DNA of 64,000 nucleotides from Metopolophium dirhodum (GCF_019925205.1 NC_083560.1:3596001-3660000), one strand, 5' to 3'; shown: positions 12,350 to 25,113, counted from the first letter of the stretch. Made by a program: numbers and translations. Notes: generated by a model from the letters alone, not told the origin.

Positions 12350-12980
12350 TATCTGGCTATTATCTAGCATTTGGCCGGGCTACTAATAATAATGAAAAAC
12401 CGTGCTGTTCACTTTAGTATGGATAGGTAACCAGTAAATATCCCTACCTATGACACCACGGGAGGGACGACGATCACAGCATCTCAGGTCCACAAAGGAC
12501 ACGAACATGACTATCAGGGCAGCGGACTCCGGTCGCCCCTCAAAGAGGACCGATGAACGAGTTTTCCAGAGCGGCTGACTCCGGTCGGCTCGAGAACCCA
12601 ACGGAACATCAAAACAACTAGTTAAATGCAAATACGCATCATAAAATGTAAAAGTAAATGTAAGGGGGTAAGTCAGGGGATTGTCCTGGCTACCTCTATT
12701 TTGGCCATCGGCCGTATTGTTGTTGTCTTGCCAATAAACGACGGAGACGTCGCGGAAGAATGTGAAAACAGATCCCGCGGCGTCGTCGGTTCAAACAGCA
12801 AAAAAAGGTAACCAGTAAATATAAATAATAATACGTATTAAATACTTGATAATAATGTATTAAATAACACGACAAGTGTAGGAATGTTGGCTGGTGAAGA
12901 CGTCTCTTCCCGAGCGCAACTCAAAATAATAATAATTCAGCGTACTGATTAGTATAATAACAGCAATAAATGGACAATGA
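12350..12980 (+). repeat. Repeat family R3, copy carrying a retroposed insert
   Basis: The blocks match 21815-22015 and 23115-23330, and in reverse 38785-38985: a GCCGGGC..ACTAATAA block, GGATAGGT.AC, ATTAAATAACAC.ACAAGTGT, and GTGAAGACGTCTCTTCCCGA followed by GCGCAACTCAAAATAATAAT. The copy is split by a foreign 364-bp segment at 12442-12805. Confidence 0.65.
12442..12805 (+). mobile_element. 364-bp retroposed (SINE- or cDNA-like) insert
   Basis: The segment is bounded by perfect 17-bp direct repeats AGGTAACCAGTAAATAT (12425-12441 and 12806-12822). Its plus-strand 3' end is an A-run (12800-12805). Target duplications of this size plus an A-tail are the signature of LINE-machinery retroposition. 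The interior is GC-richer than the flanks. I see no clear pol III A/B box pair, so a retroposed RNA fragment is as likely as a SINE. Confidence 0.65.
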
Positions 12981-14072
12981 TAATAAATTATCAAAGTTAT
13001 AAAATCATCATAAGATTATAAAATCAATTAATTATATTCTATTTTATATGAATATAGTATATTATAAGAATGAATCATGATTTTGGAGACGAATTACACT
13101 AAAATGTAAAAAAAACCAAAGAGATACCCTAGATAACAATCTTACCTATATATTTTGTTAGTGGTAAATTCACTCTATTTTTTAAACTAACAGAGTTAGA
13201 CGTGATCTGCTGAGTGCAAAATTTGCTATGTTACGCTCTTGCAACGAATGTCACGTCACTTAATGGAGACAACAAATGTCGGTGTAACGCCCTCATAAAT
13301 TCAAAGAACACTTGTGTGTCAAACACAACATTACTGTGGAGCTAGAAGAGATGACTTTTGATTTAAAACACATAGGTAGTAGGTATATTATGGTTTTATA
13401 AATTCTTTAAATTTGTTGAGTGTAAATTAAATGTCCTAATGTATGTAGTAGAAAGTGGAACAAATGAATAGTGTTATGTTGACTGAAGTGTTAAACATTA
13501 TTTAATATTATTAATTACAAGAAAAATGCATAGTTTTTGAAAAGATTTTTTATCTAATAAGTATTATTAAGAAATTTTAAACTCATCAATAGATGTAATT
13601 TGTTACAACACTCTCAAGGTTTTGTAAACAAGTGATTTTTGTTCAGATCCACCACTAATATTACTCAAATTATTTCTCCAATTTCTATCGACATGCCAGG
13701 TACATAACTATATATATGTACTGGTAACGGCTAAACAGACAACAGGGATATAATGTGTTCCAAATTCAATTAAAAGGTAATAATATAATGATTAAAACTT
13801 TATAATTAAATACAAATACATCAAATACATTTTATAAATTAATTATTAATAATAACTTATATATTCAGTGACACACATCGAGGAAGTAGTAGGAATTATT
13901 ATAATTACAAATCCCTACAAAACAAATCCTGTGTGCGCTACTCTATATATTTGTGTTTTGTACAGTAAAATAGTGTTAATTTAGTAGATAAGTAACTTAT
14001 TATTATTTTAATATTAACTGTTAATATTAAAATAAAAATATTACATGAATATTAGTTCCAAATTATATTTTA

Positions 14073-14827
14073 CAGTGTGATTTATCAAGCACCCTCACTC
14101 CCATTTTTTTCCTTTAACAATGAAATTATTCAAATTCTTTTTTGAATATTTGAATATACTCAAAGAGTATATATTTTTTTAAATTCTTGAATTTTTTTTT
14201 TAGTGCTTAAGGAGTGTGGTGACTTAAACTTCTGTTTTTCAAATGAGAACCTCACTTTTTGAATGTAATTTATTTACTGAAAATATCAACGTATCAGAAT
14301 CAAATTTCAAACATATTGTTTTTGAGTTATTCTTATTTAACTTTGTGTACTAAGGTTAATAGGTTCATGATAATGGGTTTAGAAGATATGGGGCATACGA
14401 GATGATTTAAAAATGTTGGTGAAATTTTTATATACATTTTTAATATTGGTTAATATTTTAACATTAATAATTTGTAGAAATGGTCAAGTATAACAAATAC
14501 TAGATCCAATATAACCAGTTTTAAGGACTATTATCTTAGAATAAATATTTTAATAATTGAGAATATACTCGTCCAAATTTTGAATTGCATAAATAAAAAT
14601 TTTCAAAAATAAATAAATATCCACTAAATAGTTAACAGTAAAAAAGAAGGTTAATTTTGAAAAAAAAAGTTTGTATTGCCAGAGGAAACTCTTTAAGTAG
14701 TACAAAAAAAAACAAGAATTTGAAAGAATGTTCTTTAAGTATAATTATTAAAGATTTTAAAAACCTAATTTTGAATAATCGCATTATTAAAGAAAATGGG
14801 AGTGAGCTTGCTTGGTGAATCACTCTG
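14073..14827. mobile_element. 755-bp TA-flanked MITE
   Basis: Left end CAGTGTGATTTATCAAGC pairs with the inverse of the right end (…CTTGGTGAATCACTCTG). The ends stay similar for about 35 bp, to CTCACTCCCATTTT on both sides. TA lies at 14071-14072 and 14828-14829. No transposase frame is present inside. A mariner-type non-autonomous element is likely. Confidence 0.75.
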
Positions 14828-15317
14828 TATATAATAGGTGTTAATGCAGAAAAACATTTATTAATAATCTCATTTGTATATTAGTAAATTTAGCGGCATA
14901 GACACTTTTTTACTAAAACTTATAAGTAAAACTATGTATGTAATATGAAATATTATGCAAATTAGGAAAATAATATTTAAAAAAAGTAATTTTGTTTTAA
15001 GTTAATTTAGTCAAAAAATATTTATATTTTAAAAAATTCTAAAAAACAAACTACTTGATTTAGATAAATGTTTTTACCATCAAAATTGTTCTTATAATCA
15101 GACTAACAAATTGGCTATTTTAAAACCAATAAGAATTTGAAAGAAATTTTTAAATTTTTAATTTCATTTTCAAGAAATAAAAATGAAAAAATTTATTCTG
15201 GAAATAGCAAATGTTTATAAATTATATTATTTAGGTAATATATGTATAAAAAAAAGTTAAATCTTGATTATAACAAAAGTTATTTCATTTGACTGGTCTT
15301 TCTGTTATACCATGTCT

Positions 15318-15718
15318 AACGATAAACCCGATAAGGTACATTATATACAAACTGAGGCAATTTATTGTATGTACTATATTATAACTTAGTAGTTTAAACT
15401 TTAAGAAATTATCCACAATTACTGACTAATAATATTTCATATATTTGTATAAATTTATTAATTATAAAAAAATTAAATATCACCCACCATTTTCCAAGGA
15501 TATTAATGAAGTACACGAAGTTCTAATAAATTTGAATATTACGGCTAACAAAAATGAAAACTTTTTAATTAGGAAACAAATATAATTATAAGTATTATAC
15601 CTAAATAAACGATTAACTTATACATAGGTTATCGAATCTATATGTATATAGGAAGCTGTGTATATAGAAGGAATAAAATAAATCGCCGCAATTTATAAAA
15701 TGTACCTTATCGGTTTTG
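15318..15718. repeat. Inverted repeat around AT-rich core
   Basis: CGATAAGGTACATT-type arms at about 15318-15345 and 15690-15718 are inverted copies (the right arm reads ATGTACCTTATCGGTTTTGT). No target duplication was identified. Flanking 14.83-16.27 kb shows nothing else. Confidence 0.4.
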
Positions 15719-16271
15719 TCAAAGATCAATAAGATGTAAAAATTTTTTGTCACAGTTTACATATGAACTTTTAGAAAAAGGTTAATTTTGCCGCAGTTTA
15801 CCCATCTCGTCGTGTTATTTCTACCTGATTACTGGCAAAATATTATTACGGTATTTATATATTTAATTTAAAACAGAAATACCGATACAAGAAAATTGAA
15901 TACCTTTTACGCGCTGTAAATCTCTGTAGAGATATGTGAAGATTATAGTTAGAAAACAACTGATTTTATATTTATAATAAATTTTCAAATGTAATACTTT
16001 TCTTAAAATTTACGTTTAACATTTAACATTATCTTATTTCAAAATGCTCCATTTCATTAATTACAGGGTTACTTTATATTTTCTAAGCACACACATTTCT
16101 CTTTAATATTTTCGTAGCAAAATTATATTCCAAATTCTTTTTTTTTTATTTTATACTTATTATTATAGATTAATACTTTCTTTACATATTACATATATTT
16201 TAATTTTGTCAAAATGTATTAAATTTAAAATTTAATAATTATTTTGTATTTAAAATGTATAAAATGTTCTA

Positions 16272-16421
16272 CAGCCCGCATCTATCTCTGTTCTTCATTA
16301 TTTTACCCTCAAACTTGAAAATATGTCTAAAAAAATACAAGATAAAAAACATTTTTTTTACAAACTTTTTAATATAATTATTTGAATTAAAATACAAAAT
16401 CAAAGATCGATATGCGGGCTG
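16272..16421. mobile_element. 150-bp TA-flanked MITE
   Basis: CAGCCCGCATCTATC at the left end and the inverse of GATCGATATGCGGGCTG at the right end form short terminal inverted repeats. They are flanked by TA at 16270-16271 and 16422-16423. Confidence 0.65.
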
Positions 16422-17097
16422 TAGGAAGTCTTCTTCTTTCAGATAAAAAAATAATCCGACAATTCTACAAAGCTTGAGAGTTCTTCCCCTAAAGTCATTT
16501 TTTGCGATATAATTCACCCTATAAACACTCCCCTCCCTAAATAGGTATCAAGTAGTTGATAAGTGGAAAAATGTTACGATTGAGGTGGCAACAAAAATAA
16601 AAAATTTAATTTTCAAATTTTATAGAATTGTGAGAATTTAAAAAACCTGGCACCGGGACCCCTAACATGAGGAATTTTTAAGGTTGAATGGTTGGTATGT
16701 TAGTTCAATATTTATTGTTTAAATAGAATTTAATAACTTTGAATATAAACAAAAGTTATAATATAACCTTTTCTTGTTAAATAAAACATTTAAACATATT
16801 TATCAATTATACCTACATAGTTGTGACGTGTTGTCTTGTGTTAAAACTAGGTACGACGTAGTTCGTATAATATCTAAAAAGTAGGTACTCATATATAGTA
16901 GTTATTAAAGTAGTAATGTTGGAAATAACTCAAACAATAAATAATAAAACATAGGACAATAGAAAAATCAGTACTTTTAGGAACACGCTTATACCTACAC
17001 TCAACATTTATGCTAAAGTAAAAGTAAAATTCTTTAATAATAGATAATAGAAAATTTTTAGATTAATAGATATTATAAACTTCTCATTTTATTAACG

Positions 17098-17640
17098 AGT
17101 TCAATATATTAAACAATTAGGAACACAGAAAGTTACCATATTCTATAGTTTAGGAATTTAGAATTTTAAGTGGGTACGTAGTACGTTTTTAGTCGATTTT
17201 TATTTATAATGTTGTGCATTAATCACACTAACATTTCGTTACCCGTATTCAGTGTGTCTGAATTAATTGAATTAATGTCTATTAAACTATCTCTTCTCTT
17301 CTTCTTTCATCATCACATACAGGAAAGCTCAAGCAAATACTACACTGAAATAATATTCATTTTTCATTCACTATTACCCCTTGACAATATAATATGTCAA
17401 GTCGCTCACGTCCGTGTTATTGTCAACTGTATAAACTCATCGTAATTTCTTGACAATTTTATTTTTATACTTTGGCAGTTTCTATTCAAAAAGCTAGAAA
17501 ACAATCGAGTAAAGATTAAATAACAATAATCATTTAATTTTGAATTTTCAGAGGACACAATTAAACGACTTGGAACATAAACAATTACCTTATTTTATAG
17601 TTAGGAATTTAAAACTTAAAGTACGTAGTGCAAAAACACA
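17098..17640. repeat. Diverged direct duplication, about 450 bp apart
   Basis: Blocks near 17098-17190 (TTAGGAATTTAGAATTTTAA, then GTACGTAGTACG) recur at 17551-17630 (TTAGGAATTTAAAACTTAAA, then GTACGTAGTGC). The intervening sequence has no recognisable gene. Confidence 0.4.
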
Positions 17641-17797
17641 AGAGTACAAGTAGGTATGCAAAAAGTTGTATATACAATAAAAAAATATGTTAAATATAAG
17701 TAAACAATGTATCTTAGTTTACTATTATCAGGCAAAAAAAACATAAAACTAATTAAATAACAATAATACGAAATACTACAGCCAATAAAACATAAAA

Positions 17798-18313
17798 TTA
17801 TAAACGTAAACTCCTAACAAAATTATCGTCGTCTATAAGGTATGCAAATTTGAACGGATTGTAATCTCCGATTGCTTTATGTAAATTATTGTGTCTACTC
17901 CATTGCTCTTTGTTATCGAAGTATCTACCACATGTTGAACAGCGATATACATCTTCCTTTGGTTCAAATCTAGAAAAAAAAAATTATAGTTAAATTAACT
18001 AGGAATATTTTAATCATATTATAATTTAAATTTAAATTTTTTCTGAGTAGATGGAATTTAAATTGCTTGATGAATTGTTTGCAGTATTAAATAATTAAAA
18101 TGAAATCATCGATATGGATAGTAAGATGGTTAGACTTATAAGATCAATTTATACTTACGCGGCCAATACTTGTTTGGTACATTTACGATGCAATTCTGCC
18201 GTCTCTCTCGACAACATGAAATGTTTGCAATTCTTGCACATGAAATAGTCTCCAATCGCGGGGTCGTTCATTTTTATAATGCATCTCCTCATGGTTACTC
18301 TGGGCATTTCGGA
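17798..18313 (-). CDS. Small two-finger zinc-finger protein (106 aa)
   Basis: Two exons are joined by a GT-AG intron: 18313-18159 (acceptor TTCTTTAG; first ATG at 18307) and 17969-17798 (stop TAA). The phase matches (GC|A gives Ala). Near residue 23 the protein has a C2HC finger (CKNCKHFM...LHRKC). At about residue 58 it has a canonical C2H2 finger: CSTCGRYFDNKEQWSRHNNLH, with spacing C-x2-C-x12-H-x4-H. The tail is acidic (YLIDDDNF). Role unknown: probably nucleic-acid binding, inferred from the fingers alone. The two extra codons upstream of ATG (Ser-Glu) are open, so a further upstream coding exon is possible. Both exons are intact with standard splice sites. Confidence 0.72.
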
Positions 18314-18544
18314 CTAAAGAAAATTGATTTTTAGTTAATTATTATATAAACTTTATCATAAAGAGAATAATAATAATAAATCATTAAAAATATTTTCAAA
18401 ATGCTATAGTTCATAGAAAATTAAATATAAACATTTAGTGAGATTTTCATGTATTTTCATGTATTTACAGTTATTTGTTTTTATATTACAACAAAATAAT
18501 AAAATCGCTATATGAGAAATCTAGTGACTAACTAATGATGTAAA

Positions 18545-20385
18545 AATATGGGTAATCGGAAAAAAAGTCCCGAAAAAAATGAATGGAAATATATCAAAAT
18601 TGAAGAGTAAATATTTTAAAATTGTATTGAAAAATACATTAAAGTTACATAAAAAATCATATAATATCATTAAAAATAGTGGGGAGTTTTCAAGTTCCTT
18701 AATGAAGATCATATTTTTGGCTTTTGCTATAATTTAGTAGTTTACTATTAAGTTTAAGTGAAATGATAAAATGGTATATATCAAATTGTATAGATAATAA
18801 TATAAAATGTTTCATATTATAAATTATTCATCATAAATTGAAAGGTAATAAGCCGAGGTAATTTTTAAAAACATTTAGTTTGTTATAATGGGAATCCATT
18901 CTGGATAGTTCTTCGAATATAGTAGACTAATAAATATATACAAAATTACTATAGATACTTATAATTTGAACTTTGATTAAGAATATTACATAGAAACAAA
19001 CGTTTTTTGGTATAACAATAGGTTAAATGTATACCTATAAACGGGCCTTTTTAATAGCCTCAAGTCATAACATAAGAAAGAATAATATTCAATAATCATA
19101 ATATTACATTTTTATAGCATTATTATTATAATCTTATAGGTACTATATTACTTTAATTGTAATTATTATTGACTATTGTATTACATTTTATTATTTTAGA
19201 CTTGTATAAAATTTTATTTTATTATATTTAATATGTGATTTAAGTAAGTTATTAACATTTTTTATGATATAATATGATTTTTTGTGTAACTTTAATTTTT
19301 TTTTAAATACAATTTTAACATAATTATACTTCAATTTTGATATTTTTCATTCATTTTTATCGGGATTTTTTTTTCCGTGATTCAAATACGCTATACGCTC
19401 ATAAAAATGTGATTTGATTTTCTTATAGGCATTTTTATTTTTGATCGAAGAACATAAACTTATGAGATATCTTGTATTACATTTTAAAAACGAAAAAAAT
19501 GAGTGAAAATATATCAAAATTGAAGTGTAAATATGTTAAAATTGTATTTTTCAATACATTAAAGTTACATAAAAAATCATATTACATTATAAAAAATAGA
19601 TGGGAGCTTCCATAAAATAGTGTATAAATATTATATATATATTTAATTTTCAAGTTTTAGTGTAATGATAATATGGTATATATCAGATTGTATATATAAA
19701 AGAATTGTCATAAATTAAAAGCAGAGATAATTTTTAAAAACATTTAGTTTGTTTTAATAGGAATTCATTCAGGATGGTTTTTCAAATATAGTAGACTAAT
19801 AAATACATACGAAATTACTATAGATACCTATAATTTGTACATTGATTAAGAACATTACATAAAAACAAACGTTTTTTGGTATAATAATAGGTTATATGTA
19901 TACCTATAAACAGGCCTTTTTAACAGTCGTAAGTCATAACATAAATAATAGGTGTACCTAATTATAATATTAAATTATTATAGCATTATTATAATAATTA
20001 TATAGACACTATATTACTATACTAAATTGTATTAATTAAGACTATTGTATTACATTTTATTATTTTAGACTTGTATAAAATTTAATTTAATTATATTTTA
20101 ATATGTGATTTAAGTATTTATTATATGATATTATATGATTTTTTATGTGACTTTAATTTTTTTTTTGGATACAATTTTAACATAATTATACTTCAATTTT
20201 GATATTTTTCATTCATTTTTATCGGGATTTTTTTCCGTGATTCAAATACGCTATACGCTCATAAAAATGTGATTTGATTTTCTTATAGACATTTTTATTT
20301 TTGATCGAAGAAGACTAACTTATGAGGTATAATCTGGTATCACATTTTAAAAACTTAGATTTAAAAAATAACTTTTTATGAATTT
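18545..20385. repeat. Tandem pair of fold-back (R1-related) repeat units
   Basis: Two units of about 0.86-0.92 kb (roughly 18545-19385 and 19490-20250) repeat head to tail: for example TTTTTATCGGGATTTTTTT recurs at a distance of 862 bp. Each unit begins and ends with long inverted arms (TATATCAAAATTGAAG and, inverted, CTTCAATTTTGATATTTTTC), extending to about 100-140 bp. A shared block ACGCTATACGCTCATAAAAA (then TGTG) follows each. Non-coding. Confidence 0.7.
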
Positions 20386-20539
20386 CTAACTCTTAATAAC
20401 TTGCACGTTTTTGTGATTGTCATTGTAACAATATAAGTAACAAAACAAAACCAATATTTTGAAAATTTTTTCGTGTATAGAAAATGCTAAAATAAATAAG
20501 CAGTGCAAATTCTACGGTCAAAGAGTTACACCGAAAACC

Positions 20540-21800
20540 AAAATTTATTTTGCGTAGAAATTACTGTTTTTTCTTAATCATTGTTTTGTTTTTCCTGTTT
20601 GTCCCGATTTAAGTAAAATAAAATTTGGCAATCAAGCATTTGAAATGTAGTCAATTAAATCATTCTGTATTATGTTTAGTGAGTTAGTAATTTTTACCAA
20701 AGTATTATTGCACGGTATAATGTCTAAAATAAAGCAAAATATACTTACGATAAATGTATTTTTCTTGAAATCAATAACAAAACTCTGTACTGCGAGTAAC
20801 GTCCGCTTCGTTGTGTCCCGATAAATATCAGTTATTCTGCCGATGGTTGGGAGCCGGTTTGAATAATGCTGTATGTCATTAAAACTGTAAATTGTACAAT
20901 AAATATTAGACGCCTGTGATAGTTGGTACATAATATTATTAAATATCCATATAGAAATATTAGATACCGAAACGCGAAAAAAGGATATGAATGCGCTATA
21001 ATAAAAATCTTGTCCCATTCCGCTTCCTGTCTAAATTACGTGTTTGGTAGCAAATTTTGTGTTTACAATGTTATGTTTTATAATAATAACTAAAACTAAT
21101 GCGATTCCCTACAATTCACAGCCCTTACATAATATAACAATACGCGTAAAAGTAAATTTTATTTGGCCGTACTCACCAGTCACTCGTTGAAATCTCCAGC
21201 TCGTTGGTGCATGTGCGGACGTCTTACAGTTAGCTCAGTGAAAAACGCAATGAGCCGACTGCCCTAACACGTAGGACACTTGAGCTGCCAGTGACTAAGA
21301 ATTTACCCCCCACCTCTTACTCATCCATCGATAGTCTGTTTTGATAAAATGCGCCCACTCGGCGGCACGGCTGACGCCGTCTCGATCGGCTTTGAAATTG
21401 TGCCCTTTAGAACGTTAATTTCACGCACAATACAATGTGTACATACAGGTACGAAATCGTTATACCCAACTAACTCCCAAGCAATAAAACCAGTTTGGTA
21501 TGTTCCTTTTAAAGGAAAACGGTTTTTTTGTATTCCGCAGTAAGCCAGGGACACTTAATACCTATAATATATTGTAACGTAATATGGGTCAAAAAAGGTA
21601 AAACTAATATCGGTCTTTGTGAATATTTGCTCTGGAGTTTCTATAGGCCATGTGCCAGCAGCCTGTATCTAAGACGTGTACCTGGACATTTTAATATAAC
21701 AATATTGTGATTTTAACGTCTGAAGAAGTTAGCTGTTTCTTAAAATATAATATTATAGTATTCTATATTATAACAAGTGTGCCCAAATTTTCGATGTTTG
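20540..21800 (+). repeat. Repeat family R2, copy 2
   Basis: Homologous to 7380-8765 but without the MITE. It includes the GC-rich block at 21345-21425, reading DKMRPLGGTADAVSIGFEIV on plus. On minus, 20886-20750 looks like an exon: acceptor TTTACAG, 46 open codons including ITDIYRDTTKRTLLAVQSFV, donor GTAAGTATA. I do not recognise that sequence. It may be host sequence carried by the repeat. Confidence 0.7.
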
Positions 21801-22061
21801 CGCTGCCGGCTATTTACTGACATTTTGCCGGGCAACTAATAAAATAAAAAGGTGGTGTTTACAACTTTGGATGGGATAGGTGACTCAATATAAATATAAA
21901 TAACAAAACGTATTAAATATTTTACGATAATATATTAAATAACACAACAAGTGTACCAAGGTTGGCCCGTGAAGACGTCTCTTACCGAGCGAAACTTAAA
22001 ATAATAATAATTCAGCGGAGCCCGGCGTCTCACGGACCGGTTGCCAAATGTTATAATAAAA
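21331..22061 (+). repeat. R2/R3 3' module, first tandem copy
   Basis: From TAGTCTGTTTTGATAAAA to CCAAATGTTATAATAAAAAC this module is repeated at 22621-23382 with high similarity. It contains the GC-rich block, the GTCAAAAAA.GT..AAC block, GCCGGGCAACTAATAAAATA and GTGAAGACGTCTCTTACCGA followed by GCGAAACTT. Confidence 0.75.
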
Positions 22062-22620
22062 ACGGCAGCATGTTTGAAATAGTCTATTTGGAAGTAAATT
22101 TAAAAAAAAACATATTATCGCATACATTTAGTGGGTGGATATAAAATTATATGAAATGCGGTATAAAAATCCCCATGAATAAACACTCGTCTCCGGAAAA
22201 AACCCATATAATATTACTCACAACCATATAAAAGTTATAGAACAAATATTTTTAAACGATATTATTAGTGTAATATTTTACCACATTATTTATATTTAAA
22301 AAACATTGTTCAAGTCAGTATATCAACTATAGCTCAACTAACCTTATAACTTATGCCCCTAGCACTAATTATAGGTTATATATTCAAAAATGTTTTCGCA
22401 CCCAAGCTATTTATATTTCATATATTATATTTTATGTAATAAATTGTAATATAGCGACGCTATATCGGTTCATAATATTATATAACACAGGCAGGCATGA
22501 AATTGTTGTGGATTGAAACAGTTTGAATGCCCCAGCTGGGTAGTTATTATATTATATAGGTGGGTAAGTACCTACATAGTACATAATATATCGTAGCAAA
22601 TATAAAATATTAGTCCCTCG

Positions 22621-23382
22621 TTAGTCTGTTTTGATAAAAGGCGGCCACCCGGTGGCACGGCTGACGCCGTCTCAATCGGCTTTGAAATTGTGCCTTTTAG
22701 AACGTTTATTTTACGCAGAATACAATGTGTACATACAGGTACGTAATCGTTAATCCCACCAACCTCCCAAGCAGTAAAACTAGTTTGATATGTTCGTTTT
22801 AAAGGAAAATGGTTTATTTGTATTCCGCAGTAAGCCAGAGGACACTAAATACCTATATTATATTGTAGTCCGTGGTGATATAACGTAATATGGGTCAAAA
22901 AAGTTATAACGAATATCGGTCTTTGTCAATTTTTGCTTCGGAGTTTCTATAGGTGGTGTGCCAGCAGCCTGTATCTAAAACGTGTACCTTGGACATTTTG
23001 ATATAACCATATTGATGATTTTAACGTCCGAAGAAGTTAGCTGATTCTTAAAATAATTAGTTTTATAGCACCGCAAGATTATATTAAAACAAGTGTGCCC
23101 AAATTTTCGATGTTTGCGCTGCCGGCTATTTACTGACATTTTGCCGGGCAACTAATAAAATAAAAAGGTGGTGATTACAACTTTGGATGGGATAGGTGAC
23201 TCAATATAAATATAAATAACAAAACTTATTAAATATTTGACGATAATATATTAAATAACACAACAAGTGTACCAAGGGTGACCCGTGAAGACGTCTCTTA
23301 CCGAGCGAAACTTAAAATAATAATAATTCAGCGGAGCCCGGCGTCTCACGGACCGGTTGCCAAATGTTATAATAAAAACGGA
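22621..23382 (+). repeat. R2/R3 3' module, second tandem copy
   Basis: Partial duplicate of 21331-22061, separated from it by about 560 bp of unrelated AT-rich DNA (22062-22620). Both copies end at the same base pattern (ATAAAAACGG), then diverge. The start codon of the plus-strand frame in the GC block is changed (ATG to AGG), so it is not under obvious coding constraint. Confidence 0.75.
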
Positions 23383-23639
23383 GAGACCCGTGTGGCGCTC
23401 CTTTTGCGATTTTTTGTATTAGCGTAAGAGACGGCTCATAAAAAACTTAGATGGGCGGTCTCGTAGGTCTCCGGTTTGTAATATTATATTTCAGAAAAAC
23501 AAGGTATTTTTACGAAGAACTTAGAGATTATAAGTTTGAAGATGAATAGAAAATATTATCAGAAAAAAAAAGGTATATTTACGAAGAACTTTGTATTTAT
23601 ATTTAAAGATTAAAGATAAAAACTTTTTTATATAAATAA

Positions 23640-24412
23640 TTTAGTTTATGTATGAAGATATCAATTTTCCGTCTTCGTTCGGACCTTATTCGCGTTCTCC
23701 GCTAAATTTACAGGCCGCGCGCGGCCGTCCTTTGTTCCCGGTGGGTCCGCCGCGGCGGAGATAACGTGCAAACCGAGTGCCGCCGTCGCGCGTGTTTATC
23801 GATAATTTTTTAGAAAAGTCGAGTTTTACCGCACTTTACGTCGCGTAGGTATTACAGGCGTAAATGCATACGTCGAAAAGTTAGGTTTTTATTGATATAT
23901 TTACAGGTCTTTTTTGATTTAATAAACTGCGTTATTATTATATTATTATATTTGACTGCCTTTTGTCATTTTGCCTACTCGATCTGTACGTAGGCACATG
24001 TATATATTATAATAAATAATAAATATTAATTATATAATAAAATATCCTAGCTCGAGTCGAGTCGACTATACTATAGGTATGTTTAATCATGTGCATAAAA
24101 TCAAATTAATAACTTTACTAACCTATATGTATACTATATGACTTAATGAGGATATATTTATTTATTAATATATATTATATAGTAACTGTATAGCAGTATT
24201 TGTATAATACATAAATTTATTATGAATTACCAAAATAAGAAAGTGGCTATTTGATTACCTCAACCAGTTAACTCACCTGACAACTGTAATATTATATTGA
24301 TATGTATGTATTTATTAGTTCATATATCAATATATCATAGGTAGGTATACAGTATACACAATATGTTTTTTTGGGTTGTGTAGTTTATCGTTTGCATTGT
24401 GTGTAGTTATAT
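23640..24412. other. AT-rich spacer with a short GC island
   Basis: A GC-rich patch at about 23690-23800 (CCGCGCGCGGCCGTCC and CCGCCGCGGCGG stretches) lies in otherwise AT-rich DNA. It could be a promoter remnant or transposon leader. No gene is attached to it that I can see. Confidence 0.35.
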
Positions 24413-24810
24413 ACTACGGCGAATGTCATTCGAGGTGACTGACCTGCTAGACACTTGAATAATTCGTTGGCTATATGATTTGCATGGACGTCCGAAAATT
24501 TTTAAATTTTTTTTTCTCGTAATTTATTACTTATTTTTGCTTTTTTAGTGACAGTAATGAACGTTGTCCGCGATCCGACGCAGTCGGATTGCATACCTGA
24601 TGACGTGACCTGGCCGTCGCAAATTGTCCACCTATTACTTCTATTACTACCCCTATTACTACGGCGAATGTCATTCGAGGTGACTAACCTGCTAGACATC
24701 CAAAAAAATACTGCGGTTATATGATTTGCATGAACGCCCAAATTTTTTTTAATTTTTTTTCATGTAATGTCGCGTTTTTGGCGGCAGTAAAGAACGTTAA
24801 AAAAAACTCG
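24413..24810 (+). repeat. Tandem duplication, 245-bp period
   Basis: ACGGCGAATGTCATTCGAGG begins at 24416 and again at 24661, followed in both by a TGACCTGCTAGACA-like block, TATATGATTTGCATG.ACG, a T-rich stretch and GGCAGTAA.GAACGTT. The copies are diverged. Confidence 0.7.
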
Positions 24811-25012
24811 CGGCGACTATATGATTATTTTACGGAATTTCGAATTTCCGGCGATATAACCCGGGCTACCACGTCGAACCGCGGTGGTCCTAACTGTATT
24901 AATGTTCTATTTACTATTATGTACTATATTATTATTTCTATTTACTTTTATTGTTTAATGTAAAAAAAAAAAAAATAATGTTATTTAAAAAGATTTTAAA
25001 AAGAGGATGATG

Positions 25013-25068
25013 TTATGATGTTATCATATTATTATTATTATTATTATTATTATGTTATGATGTTATCA

Positions 25069-25113
<45 letters not shown>
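25013..25113. repeat. (ATT)n microsatellite, doubled
   Basis: Two runs of ATT units (25026-25052 and 25069-25113), each preceded by ATGTTATGATGTTATCAT. From 25114 to 26700 I find no gene. A block at 25140-25345 with AATAAAGTC and GC-rich sequence could be an old LTR end, but no second copy is present to test that. Confidence 0.8.

Noticed and set aside
14632..14823. 63-codon minus frame rich in Phe and Leu
   Set aside because: Sits within the right part of the 14073-14827 MITE. Composition is that of T-rich DNA.
16269..16517. 82-codon minus frame
   Set aside because: Lies over the TA-flanked MITE at 16272-16421 and has no domain.
21331..23382. Two LTRs of an LTR retrotransposon
   Set aside because: The repeats are in direct order, but the first is continuous upstream with R2, the 560-bp middle has no retroviral-type genes, and TG…CA ends are lacking. 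A partial tandem duplication fits better.
25013..25113. CRISPR-like array
   Set aside because: Simple ATT microsatellite runs. No spacer-repeat structure, and the DNA is eukaryotic.
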